Shown here one piece after another: positions 22,687 to 34,500 of a stretch of DNA of 64,000 bases. Numbering within the stretch: position 1 is the stretch's first letter; each line of letters opens with the position of its first letter. The notes beneath the pieces were generated by a model. The model worked only from the letters and a program-made list of their open reading frames with translations. It ran no database searches and was not told where the DNA came from. The translations under genes and the position numbers were made by a program. The stretch is from Porites lobata. Its lineage: Eukaryota > Cnidaria > Anthozoa > Scleractinia > Poritidae. The DNA lies in NCBI GenBank assembly GCA_942486035.1, contig CALNXK010000375.1, positions 148,501-212,500 on the forward strand, given 5' to 3'.

Positions 22687-23473
22687 AAATAGGCTCTTTT
22701 CATGACGTGGTCACCTCTGGTAAACACAAAGACTTGTTAGCACAAGCGGAAAGAGCATTTTAAAATTAGGTAACCTGAGAATTTTCAGCTGTATTTCTCA
22801 AAAGTAGTGATTGCAATGGTCACCGAAAGTGGGAAGCATTTGTATGAGAAAAACAACTTTTGCGATCCAGTCACGCATACATGGTTTTCCAGGGGCGGAT
22901 CCAGGATTTTTTTTAGGAGGGGGTGCACTCGTCTCTTGCTCTACTTCAACACCAATAAACCACATAGTTTATTTTTTCAGAATGTCAGTTGTATTAGAAA
23001 AGCGCAGGTCATCTTGGGGGGGGGGGGTGCGCACCCCCTGCACCCTCCCCCTAGATCCGCTCCTGTTTTCCATACAAGTCCTTTTAATTTCAAAATTTTC
23101 AAAACTGTCATGAAATATTTTCTTACTCAATACAGGGCTCAAATCTCCTTTTAATTGATAACAGGCAATTTGAGCCCTTAAATGCATATAGGAAAGACTT
23201 AACGACAGTTTCAAAAGTTTAGAATTTACAAGGATTTGTATGGAAAACCATGCAAGCATGACTGGGTGGCAAAAGTTGTTTTTCTCATACAAATGCTTCT
23301 AACTTTCGGTGGCTGTTGCAATCGCTGCTTTTGAGATATACGGCTGAAAATGCTCAGGTTACCTAATTTTAATATGGTCTTTAACCTTGTGCTAACAAAT
23401 TTTTTCAAAAGTGAATTGTTTTCGTGTTTACCCAAAGTTGATCTTTTGATCACAGTCATGCAAAGAGCCTATT
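22687..23473. repeat. Long imperfect palindrome between convergent SLC7 genes
   Basis: The left arm (about 22687-22890 plus 23065-23112) and right arm (about 23195-23473) are inverted copies at roughly 80% identity by eye. Anchors are ATAGGCTCTTT/AAAGAGCCTAT, AAATTAGGTAACCTGAG/CTCAGGTTACCTAATTT and TATGAGAAAAACAACTTTTG/CAAAAGTTGTTTTTCTCATA. The centre pairs GGGCTCAAAT with ATTTGAGCCC. The left arm is interrupted by a MITE. The palindrome begins about 130 bp past the transporter stop, so it may lie in its 3' UTR and form a long RNA hairpin. Confidence 0.85.
22891..23064. mobile_element. MITE nested in the palindrome's left arm
   Basis: The inverted ends are AGGGGCGGATCCAGGA on the left and CTAGATCCGCTCCT on the right, with GGAGGGGGTGCAC/GTGCACCCCC-type pairing inside. 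GTTTTCC flanks both sides (22884-22890, 23065-23071) and is present once, uninterrupted, in the right palindrome arm (complement at 23242-23248), which is the empty site. Confidence 0.85.
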
Positions 23474-24082
23474 GTGAGCCTCGGGCAAGTCTGCGAGTCT
23501 GAAAAATAGTGGTAGACATGTTAAAATTTCATTTACTTTACAAAAGTGATATTTATGTTCTTGTTGAATTTTGTTGCAAGGGAATACACTGTTCATGCAA
23601 CTTTATTCTCTCAATTGTTTATTTATTTCCACTAATATAATGAGTAATCTTAAGGCTAAGAAGAGGTAATATACACATATTATTGTCTGTGGTGTCCAAA
23701 GTAGCGAGAGATTTCTAGTTGGACACTGCCATGTTTAAATAAATGACAGCCAAAAAATAAATTAAAACTAAATCCAGCTTATTGATTTGATTTACATCAA
23801 TTATTATAAATTTGTATAATGTCAATGTAAAATGTCAATATTTTTTCTAGAGACCGCCCATGTTGGAAAATGTTCAGTTATCACATGTAAAGATGGTATA
23901 TACCAGTTACTAGTTGGTTTTATTTAAGTTGCAGTTTTCAGGTGAATCCAAAAAATGATTTCTTACCAAAAGGCCTAGAATTGTCTCAAATATAGATTGT
24001 CTTTTCTTTTCGAAAATATCTGTGTAAAGTGATCTTTGTGGGAAAACTATTCTAAACTATTCTGGCCATGAATTATAATGGG

Positions 24083-25693
24083 TCAATTTTCGCGGGACCC
24101 GGATATCGCATGTACATTAAAAATTACTTGAATGTAATAGGAAAATTTAGAGGAAAATCTATTGAAACGCTTTGATCTGGATGTCCAGTTTTTCTTGATA
24201 AAAATATAATATGCCGGAATTCCTGCTAAAATAACTGACAGTCCAAACACAGACTCCAAGGGATTGGACAAAAAGGGTGTGGCCGTAAAACACAGCGAAA
24301 CACCGGCCATGAAAACGGGAATAACAATATTGACTTTGAAATATCTTGGTGTGTCCGCTTTTTTCCTTCTCAACCAAATCAAACCAATGAAAATGGCAGA
24401 GTAGATAAGCCATTCTACAAACAATAACCAGTTCAGTAGATTTTCAATATTAGTGGGGAGGAGCATAAAAAGTGCCAATATGGCACGCATTAGAATTGCC
24501 GGAATTGGTGTTTGAGATTCCCTGTGAATCATGGCAAAAAATGAGGGAAGCTGCTTCTCTCTGGCAACTGAAAATATTATCCTTGAACTGCTGAATAATC
24601 CCATGTTAAGAGAACCAAAACACGATAAAGAGACAATAAGAGGCATAAGTGCTCCAAAAACTGGGCTCAAACGAGAAGCAAATGAGATAGCAACAGCATC
24701 AGAAGCAAGGATCTCTTGCTTTGTTAATACGCTGAAATACGCCAGGTTTATTAAGACGTAAGACAACGTAACTACGAGAACGGATATAACTAAAGCTCTT
24801 GGAAAGTTCTTTTTAGGGTTTTTAACCTCTTCTGTGATGAAGTTAAGCGAGTTCCATCCACCATAAGCCCACATTGCACTGTAGAAGGCGTGGCCCACGT
24901 GACCTGGGCTTATAGCACTGTCATTAAAAACATGCTGGGGGTCAAACCCTTTGGTTTTGCCAGCTATTAATCGGACTAGAGCTACAATAACTATACTGGC
25001 TACTGCAATCATCTTACAAGATGTAAACAGTACTTGGACTCTGGCAGCCAAGCGAATACTGAGGCAGTTTACAGCTGTCAAAATGCAAATTGCACAAGAT
25101 GCTAAAAGTTTCACTAAGCCAAATGGTGGTTCGCAGGCGATATCCTTGTCGGCGGTTGCCTTGCTGGGAAAGAACGGCTCAGTAGCATACACAGCGAAAG
25201 TTAGGCTGAGTATGGCAAAAGAAGCGGGATCTAAAAACCACACATTAACCCAGCTGTATAAGAACCCGATGAAGCGGCCGTAAGCGAGTTTCAAGTAGAT
25301 ATAATCGCCACCGGATTTCTCGATGAATGTTCCAAGCTCGCAGTAACAAAGTCCTCCAAAAAGACTCACAACACCGCCAAACGTCCATATTAACAGAGTC
25401 TCTCCCATGGAGCCGGCATGTAGAACAACGTACCGGGGGGATATGAATATTCCCGACCCGATTATTCCCCCTACCACCATGGCGATCGCGTGGACGAGGC
25501 CAATTCTTCGCTTGATTTGAATTGCTGTTCTATCATTTACAGCTTCAAGAAATGGACTCCTTTCTGAATTAAGTTCATCCTCGTCATCCATGTTTTCTTC
25601 GTAATTATCCTCTCCTTCAACGTCATCAATACTACATTCTTCATTTCCCACTAAACTACGTTCCTCTTCATCCATTAACGGTCGTCTATCCAT
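24083..25693 (-). CDS. SLC7-type amino acid transporter (b0,+AT/LAT-like), intronless
   Basis: A 536-residue ORF from the ATG at 25693 (a second Met follows six codons on). The cytoplasmic N-terminus is strongly acidic (DVEGEDNYEENMDDEDELNS). The transporter core follows: MVVGGIIGSGIFISPRYVVL, GGLCYCELGTFIEKSGGDY, SAMWAYGGWNSLNFITEEV, and SLSCFGSLNMGLFSSSRIIF. About half the residues match the convergent neighbour by eye, so the two are old paralogues. Unlike that neighbour, it has a cysteine in the TM3-TM4 loop (KDIACEPPFG), where b0,+AT has GCKPP and which forms the disulfide to an SLC3 heavy chain. The C-terminus is basic, then has a short extension after KKNWTSRSKRF. Family placement is firm; the substrate is not determined. 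Confidence 0.88.
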   Translation of the reverse strand: MDRRPLMDEEERSLVGNEECSIDDVEGEDNYEENMDDEDELNSERSPFLEAVNDRTAIQIKRRIGLVHAIAMVVGGIIGSGIFISPRYVVLHAGSMGETLLIWTFGGVVSLFGGLCYCELGTFIEKSGGDYIYLKLAYGRFIGFLYSWVNVWFLDPASFAILSLTFAVYATEPFFPSKATADKDIACEPPFGLVKLLASCAICILTAVNCLSIRLAARVQVLFTSCKMIAVASIVIVALVRLIAGKTKGFDPQHVFNDSAISPGHVGHAFYSAMWAYGGWNSLNFITEEVKNPKKNFPRALVISVLVVTLSYVLINLAYFSVLTKQEILASDAVAISFASRLSPVFGALMPLIVSLSCFGSLNMGLFSSSRIIFSVAREKQLPSFFAMIHRESQTPIPAILMRAILALFMLLPTNIENLLNWLLFVEWLIYSAIFIGLIWLRRKKADTPRYFKVNIVIPVFMAGVSLCFTATPFLSNPLESVFGLSVILAGIPAYYIFIKKNWTSRSKRFNRFSSKFSYYIQVIFNVHAISGSREN

Positions 25694-28600
25694 GCCATGT
25701 AATGGTTAAATCAGCTTCGCATGTACGATTTTAGTTGTCTCTGTTCTAGTGGCAGTTTTTTTGGTTCGCTCTCTTTCCGTTATGGCTGCGGCTTTCAACC
25801 ATGATATTGACAAACCGACATTATAATTTACGGGTCACGCACGTTCACGACAGTAGGCCGGCAATAAAGAATCAAGTTACAGAAGTAAACTGAGCAGATA
25901 AAATTACGATTTTTTTTGGTCACGATAACTTCTTAATAGTTTTCTTAGTCTCAAAATATTTTTTACACCGGCAACTGCTTTTAAGATATGCTAATTTGTT
26001 TAAAGATACGGTATGCTAATCTCATTGTCAGTTAGAGCAAAAAACAAACTTAATCTCCACGTGTCTGTTGTTTCTGTAGCGCTTGTGCGCACGTGTTCGA
26101 GGACCAAATTTCCACAAAGCTTGACAAATCTTGGTTCAAAAGGCTGTGTATTGCTCGTACATGGCACACGGTTTGTTCAAGTTAAGTTTAAAAATTATGA
26201 GGACCCGGAATGCGTGGACTGCGATAGCCCCAGAGAAAAAATTTAAAAAAAAATGAGAAACAGCTAACTCGTCCCCAAGGTTTTTCAGGTGGGTGTTAAT
26301 GGGGTGGGCACTTCCTTAAATATTTGGCTTAAACAGGGATTTGCCGCTAAATAATCAATGGTTTTCAGGGTCTTGAGTGATACAAAAGGTACACAAGTTG
26401 GGTCACTAGTTGGGTCTTTGATAGAGCCCTTTTCTGAAAGGCTTGAACAGAATTTAGTTATTCTCCTAAAGCAGCTTTTGCAATACTGTTTGTGGTTGTT
26501 TGGTCACATGTTGAACGGGGATTGAACGGTTGGCGGTACGCTGTCTACATGTGTGGTACAACTTTTTTTTTTCTAATTCCATCGTGTCAGATTTTTTAGT
26601 TTTGTCACAAAAAAGAAATAACTAGGTTGAGTATGATCGTAGCGGTGAACGTAGTCCTGAATAGGACTGTTAAGTTGTTGTTGTCAGTGACTGACGTTTC
26701 GACAACTTGACGGTATTAAAGTGAGTTATATCACGTCAGACTCTGGTTATTGAATGTTATTGGTCGTCTGTCAGTTAAACAGTGATGTTATTGGCTATGA
26801 AGACTGGTAATGTCATTGGGCACCAATGACATTAAGAAAAGAAATACTAAAGAATTCTTTTTGCGTAATGACGAGAAATTGGTAGATGGTAAGCAACATT
26901 CCGTCTGGTTCGTACCAACCGCCGGGCTGATGACGTAGCTACCTTAACACATGGTCCTCAATTCTCGACTGAAATTTCCGAAATATGACCTGACCATTGA
27001 CCTTCCGTCGAGAATTTTGTCACAAAACAAAAAGGTAAGCACCCAGGCAAGCACCCCTGATGTTCTGTAAGCGGCGGCAGATGTAGGCCCTTTCTGTCTG
27101 CAGCTCTCGCTAAGTTTCAACCAGATGTATTCCAGATGTCTAGCCGGTCTTGTTCTAAATACTCTCCCCGGCCTGCGCGTTTTGGGTCACGTGGTCCGAG
27201 TGAGTTTGTTCGTACGCTTCTCGCCGCTCGGGACTTTTTCCTGATCCCCAGCGTGCTAACGGCGAGGAACGAAGGAGAGACAGCTGTATTCTAAGGTTAA
27301 TACGTCACTGAGCAGCTGGGAAGGCAAGGCGCAGTTGGTTAGCGGGGTCATGTTTTTGCTGCCTGTCAGTAGCCCATAGCCTGTTTACTTTGTTTGCATA
27401 AGAAAGAGCGAGCTTTATGTGTGATCCGAACTTGGGTTTGTTGTCCTTGGACCGTCTATGCATCGCTCTACTTGCTCTTTAGAAAAGCATAGTTCTCGGG
27501 ATGTAAAACTCATTATTGGGCCGGGATGACGCAGTTCAAAGATAACAACAACCTCGTCCCCAGGGCGCTTTTCTCTGGCTTTAGAGGTGCCACCTGTCAC
27601 AGCACCTCCAAAGCCAGTGAAAAGTGCCCTGGGGACGAGGTGGAGTTAACAAGGGGACTGTATGGTATCGGCACCGGCAATAAATGGCCTCTTTTTGAAA
27701 AATAAAATAAAATATTTCTTCTGCGTGTGTGGTTATTTATAGTTCCCGGGAAATTTTCCAGCACTAGTCAAGCTGACATCACTCAGCATTCAAAGTGAGT
27801 TTTCTTGTGGGAATTAAAGGGAACTTTATGCTTCAACTTCGATAGAAAATGTTAAAAATGTCAACACTAACAGTGATAGTTATATCGAGGCGCTGGGAGA
27901 GTTTTATAGTTTTGGCTAATCACGGCTAACTTTCTACGAGTAGCATTCTCGGCAATAATCAGGGTTCTGGTCGAGCTAAGGCCTATTGCGAAGCATGAAT
28001 AACAACAATGTATGTTAGCAGAAGCCGATTTCCCGCCCTGATGTTAGGCAAAATCAGGAGCAAAATATATGAATTACAATAACCATCAACGCATTTTCCC
28101 ATCAAATGGATTCTGAGCCGTCGGCTCTAATTTAGCAGCTTGCCGACAGCACAAATACTTGACGTTCTGGAATCGCCATAGCTTCCGTCATCCTATGACA
28201 AAAGCTTAGTGTGTCAGCTCGTAATTGCAGGGTTTGGAATGTCGAGCCCCCGACGAAAACCGACTGGGAACCAACCCGAGAACTGCCCCATAGGACTCAT
28301 ATACATTACATCGCATTTCGTGATATTGCACAATTACTAGGAACTCATTATTACCTTTACCTTGAACTAAGCATACGTCAAACTGAAATAAGCCTATTAT
28401 TAGCAATTGTATTGCTAAGAATAGGCCAATATAAAAACTGAACTTTGTCTACACCTTTGATATACTGCCGCACCGAAGTGAAGTACTGATTTCTTATATT
28501 GCCAGGTGGTAAGTCAAAATCACTTAACAGAAACTGATTTCTTTTTAAGGCCAAAGAATTAAATGTTTGCAGAATACAGAAAACATGTCAAAAATCAACA

Positions 28601-31546
28601 CGAAAGGAATGAAACATCATATAATAAATGGAATATACTAATAAATACTTCCGTATACTATAGATGAATTTAGTTGATTCAGATGCATGTAATTAAAAAA
28701 GTACTTTAACACGTCTTTGGATTCTTACTTCATTGTAGTGCGTTTGGTACAAGTTCAAAATCCCCTGGACCCGGCTTCATAAGAATGGAACACAACTGTG
28801 CTGGTGTAGAAGTAAAGATTGGGTCGTGCAGCCAATTAAGGTGCCTGCACAGCAAATGTTTTTTATGAAGCATCAATTAGTGTTAGCTAGACGCTAAGCC
28901 TGTTTTAACGACCTCCGGTTCTTAAGAAGGAATTTCGTGGCAGGTTTATTAATCTGTATGGTAATTCAAGTAATGAACAGTTGAAGAGCTGCGAGTTATT
29001 CAGTTGTCAAATGGCCGTGATATCTGTCTTTCGAAGGAGACTATTTGACAAACACAGCAGACTTATTTCTTGATCAGGCAGTGCATGAATGAAACGCCGC
29101 GGGGAAGGGCCAGTTTAACAAAAGAAAGTTCTTTCAGAGTACTGTTTTATTACATAAAAATGTGACCCATTGATGCACCCCCCTCCCCTTTTACGTTGCA
29201 TGACAAAATTGTATTTTGGCCTGAGTGACAATTAATAGAGGGTTTCAGCCGCCGGTAAGTGGGTTTTGAACGTGTTCAAAGCATGGCCAGAAAGGCCTAG
29301 TCACTTTATAATGTCTCGTTTAAGCCAAAACACTCATTAAAACTTGCAGTTGTATTGTTTGTTTTTTGTTTGTTTTGGTCTTGGTCTTATTTTTGTTCAT
29401 TGTTTATTTCTTTCAGACAAAGTTTGGTTCACGGCGTAGATAAGGCGTAGGACTCTGCTGCGTACGCAGCAGATTACAGGGACCCATCATTACAGTCAGT
29501 CAGGACTTCTGGAGAAACATCCAAACGAACATTTTCAAATCGTCGAGCCGTTTCTACCGACCCGAAAAATCCCGTTTCCTAGCCAGCGTGCTGATTCCCC
29601 CCCCCCCCCGACTGCATACGACCCAGGGACTCTTATGGGAAGATTAATAGCGCGGTTTGGGGCGCTTAGGATTCAAACCCTCAGCCGTTTTAAATAAAGT
29701 TGTGCTGCGTTGTCATTTTCCTTCTAATTTGTAATCTCCCCGATCCCATTGCGTGACTCCGGCCAGAGACTAATTAGGGACATGTGTATCACTATCAGTA
29801 TGAACGGCAGCAGTACGTCACGATTACACCTCACGCTATTTTGGGAGACATGAAACCCTTTCTAGACAATAGTAGATGAGTATTCCCTTGTGCCCACACA
29901 CATACTGAAAAGAGACAAGTCTTAAGAAGACCGATAGTTCATATTCAATGAAGAAGGTTGAGTGGAGCGATTTAGGGCAATATATATATAACTCAAGCAA
30001 GCTTGCGTGATCAGAGCAAAAGGCCGCAATATGTTAACTTTGGACGACCCTTCCCCTAACTAACTTACTCGTTAATATATGACGCAGTAATATTTTACAG
30101 TTATTATAAAATTTAAATGTTTACTATTTTTGAAAATTTAAAACTTAAAAAAATAACTTATATTAAACTGGGTGAAATAAGGACCAGAAAATCGCTGTCC
30201 TCTATCAGCGCCACTTCACTGAAATCCTTTGGCAATATAATAGTTCGAATTATTGCTACCAGATTTTTTTATTGCCCTACTCAAGATTAGCAAGCATTAA
30301 TTAAACTCACATCTCGCGTTTTTTAAGGGATACTTAAGTAGCCCTGGACACTAAAACTGTAAATAGAAAAAGTCAAATTTGCTTGGAGCAATTCCCGGGA
30401 AAAAAAGGTAAAGAAGAAGGAGACGAGGAAGAAAGAAAAAAACCACTAAGGGTTACTACAAAAACAAATTTTAAAAGATATTAAACTCACTGTAAACTAA
30501 TAATCACAGCTGCGACATGTTAAAAGGCAAGATTTGTAGTGTCTATTTTGGCCACAAGTATGAAAAGCGATCTTGTGGTTGGTCGCTGACAAGTCACATG
30601 TATGACATATGGCTGACAAGATTTTTAAAGTTTTAACACTGATATTATTCATGTAAGATATATTTAAATATTCTTTAAGTCTTGCCAAACAAGGAGAGAA
30701 CCTTAACTATTTCGTCCAAAATAAAAGAAACCGCCTTGCGTGTATAAAGGAGAGACACTTTACTTTCTCGTTAAAAATTCACGTAATAAAAGCTGTATAA
30801 AGAGACAATTTGTTATATTGTTCTTATTTCGTAACAAAGCCAAGAAAGCACAAAGGATGTGATTCCATTCTCGCCAAGGTATGGTCATGGGACCATTTGA
30901 AAGCAACCGGTTTTTCCTGTAGTAGATCAAAAGGAGCATGCGCAGCTGTAAGTTTCCTAGCAACAAGCACCCTGCAAAAAGAGCTCCTCACGGCCTCCCC
31001 CTGAGTGGACGTATTCATGCGCCATTGAATGGCGGTTTAGTTCACTTTCTCTTCCACCGTATTTACATGCTACTCCTGGAGTTAGTAAGCGCCATTTGGT
31101 AGTTCCTTGAGACTATTTTACGATTTGAGTGTATATTTTTAAAGCTTACGCTCTGAAAAGTTGGTTTAAACTTTGGTTCTGCGCCTACGGTCTTCCTAAT
31201 CGATTAGAAGTTTCAAAATCGACTGCAAATACACAGTTGTATAGACTGAAGAAGGCAGGGATGCTGTGATTTGGCCGCGTTGTTTACAGCAATGGACGGC
31301 CCTTTCTTTCTTTTTGTTGGCCTGACCTAAACCTGTGATGTTAGACTAACCACAGAATAACCAAAGGGACAGCCATTTTGCGTGGTCGAGACGGAAACGG
31401 TTAAACTTTTTTAGGATGTGACTTCTGAACGAAGCAATGGAATTCTTGAAGGACTCCTCTTATCGATGTATGGCGCCAATGTATTGGACTATTTACCCGC
31501 TTTGATTGCCTCCATCTTGACTTCTTCTAACGTTTAGCTGGACGTT
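25694..31546. other. Large gene-poor spacer before WNK
   Basis: No conserved exon was found in 5.8 kb. Visible structure is a 40-bp-arm hairpin (27551-27641), a repeat fragment at about 26630-26710 sharing CAGTGACTGAC with 14560, a poly-C run near 29598, and AT-rich filler. The WNK promoter and 5' UTR must lie toward its right end. The ORFs seen here lack any recognisable motif. Confidence 0.55.
27551..27641. mobile_element. Snap-back hairpin element (91 bp)
   Basis: The left arm ACCTCGTCCCCAGGGCGCTT continues to TTAGAGGTGC (27590) and the right arm GCACCTCCAAAG continues to GGGGACGAGGT. The 40-base arms pair almost fully around an 11-base loop. No target duplication was found. Confidence 0.75.
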
Positions 31547-34500
31547 ATGGAGAGTCAAGGGGATGAAGTTCCTAACGAAGAATTTAAAAAGCCTCAGAAA
31601 CATGTAAAGTTTAATCTCAATGATGTCAGTGCAGAGGATGAATCAAAATACATTGAACCCTTGGCCGATGGTACTTCGAAAGCTCCTGTTAAAGGAGAGA
31701 ATCGCGAGAAAACTGTTGAATTAGAGGCTGAAGAGAAAGCCGTCGGTGCAAGTCCAGAAGGCCGGTTTCTTAAATTTGACATTGAAGTTGGTAGAGGTTC
31801 TTTCAAGACGGTTTACAAAGGGCTGGATACAGAGACCGGGGTAGCAGTAGCTTGGTGTGAACTGCAGGTTGGTTGCCGTACCGTGTGAATTTGCGTTCTT
31901 TTCTAGCGTTTTAGACAGAAGTAGTGATAGATATTAAACATTGTTCTGTACATTTTCTTTTCTTTAAAGGATAAATATTCAAAAGCCGAGCGAGCAAGAT
32001 TCAAAGAAGAAGCCGAAATGCTAAAGCAATTACAACACCCAAATATTGTGAAATTCCATGACTCATGGGAAACAAGACTTCCAAATAAAGACAAGAAAAG
32101 GGTTATTTTAGTGACGGAACTTATGACTTCGGGGACACTGAAAACGTGAGTAAAATTTCCACTGTGGAGGCTCAATTAGTTAGAGCGCCTTTCTTGCCAC
32201 GAATTCATGTGGACATGTTTGCATGAGAAGGAGGCAGGAAGCTGTGACGAAACTGCTTTACCATGTCTCTAAATTTTGAATGAACAGACAAATAAAGCCA
32301 CGTTGTTTTATGTGCTATTTTAATTTTGACTTGTAAATCGGCAATTATTCGAGTTTGTCGTTAATCTGGATTTGTGTGGATCTTTTTTATTTTACACTGC
32401 TAAAATGTGCTACGTTTCCGGGGAGAGTTGAGGTTCGTTTCGTCACAGTATTTCCGGAGCTTCACGGTTCTTGTTTTCCCGAAAGTTTTCTTGGTTTACT
32501 GAATTTTTAATAGTTTCATTTTCTATAAATGTTTTATTCTGCAACTGCTCAAGATTATTGTTTCATTCTAGCGAGGAAAACAACTTTGTATCGGCTTTGC
32601 TGGCCTATTGTAGAAGCTTCTTTCAAGCGGCGAAGAATACCTGTGTATTTTATTTACAGGCTTAATAAGATTCAGAACATGCTTTCATGGTTTAGCGTGA
32701 AAAGAGTACATATTTTAAGCTAGGCTTAATTTTAAACCACTTTCCGTTCCTGTTTCTTGGCTCCTTTTAGGGGTACATGTATCGTCATGTAGGCCATTTA
32801 GTCTTTGTTATTTTTGTCTCATTTGCTCGACTTTCCCTTTCTTCAAATGTCAGAAAAATTTATCGAAACCCAGCAGGCTAAAGCAATTGCGGTTTCAAAG
32901 TTGGTGTTATTTGGCGAATCTTTGACATTCATCCTACCGCAGTTATATTTTGATGTCGTTTGTAATTCATGTGTGCACATCGTTGTTTTTATCGATAGCG
33001 TTGATCAAAACGTCCTGATCAGTCTAATTATAGGGCTAGGCGATTGTGAAAAATATATTTTTGTAAAGTTTAGTTGTTAATAAGCTAACACGTTAATTTT
33101 TCGTAAAATGTCTTAAACAAAATATTCCATGTCCATCTGGAAAGAAATCATTTGATGATGTTATCATGGATTTATAAACATGGTAAACTTTTTAAGCCGA
33201 GTATCTTGTTGAAACGTTCATATCAAACAATGTGAATGGATTTTGGTACTTTGCCCTCCTTTATTACAGGAGAAAAATTCCTATTCTTTAATTTGGGACC
33301 AATCTTATTCTTTCAAAAAGATGTGAAAAATACTGTTTGTTGTAACACTGTTTATGAACTGCAACCTTTAAAACCAATTTTATTAATTTCTGTTCTATGA
33401 ATCAGACCCCTATTTGTTATGATTCTGTGGGTTTATTTGCAGTTCAAAGGGCCTGCTAAATGTTTTGAGATCAATTTGTATAATTTCTTTGTTCGATTAG
33501 CTCAGCATTGTTTATTTGATTAGTTCCAGTTGTTATCCTCGTCTTTATTGGGAATGTTACTTGTCTGATTAAATTGCCACAGCTCTCGTGCTATAACATG
33601 AAGCTCCACCATTTGGACATGATGGGGGACTCTATATTGACTTAAGGTTAAAAAGTGCCTAGTAATATTGTCAAGGTAGTTGCCAAATAGAAAAATGCTC
33701 TCAACAAAGTTAATTGGAGAATATCTTGGCTAGTAAAGTCTGTTGGATAGGGAAGGATGCTTATTTTGTCATTGGGAGATTTTGACTCTTAAAGTTAGCT
33801 TTTTACTCTGGAAACTGAAAACTCGCGATAACTTTTAGTGCTTTTAGAGAAAAATCTTTTTGTGAGTGACTTTTGACTTGATTTATTTGATGTAATGAAA
33901 CCCATGGTGCATTTGGAGGTATTGTGTGAAATCTTCCAAATGTACCATTTGGTTTATCAGTTTGAACAAAGGGAAATAGATAGATCTCTGGTAAAGAAAC
34001 TCAGGATTACAAGGATCAGAGTAGATTTCAGGTCACAGAAGTTGTTTTCCTGTTCGGCAGTTGAGATTTAAGTCACCAACTACAAATTTTTTTTTAAAGC
34101 AATTACTTTTTTGTTTTTTCATATGTCTTAACACTTAAATTCTCTTCCTCTTTTAAGACTGTAAACCAAGCTTACTAGACAACTCCCTGGCTTTGCTCAA
34201 GGCAGTAATAGTTGTGTTGTATATGCATTGGTTGTGTTTGTATCTTGTATGTAGAGTTTGACAGTTCCTTCCCCTACCTCATTAAATGCCTGAAATGTGT
34301 ACTTTTGTGTTTATATGTATGATTGATGCCCTTTTAACATTTGCAGCTACTTAAAACGTTTTAAAGGAGTCAAGGAAAAAATTCTGAAGAGTTGGTGTCG
34401 ACAGATTCTTAAGGGGTTGCTCTTTCTACACACAAGAACACCCCCCATTATACATCGTGACCTCAAGTGTGACAACATTTTCATAAATGGCACTACTGGC

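Noticed and set aside
28206..28441. Overlapping ORFs of 66 and 76 residues
   Set aside because: Both strands are open only because the stretch is short; no domain and no splice context.
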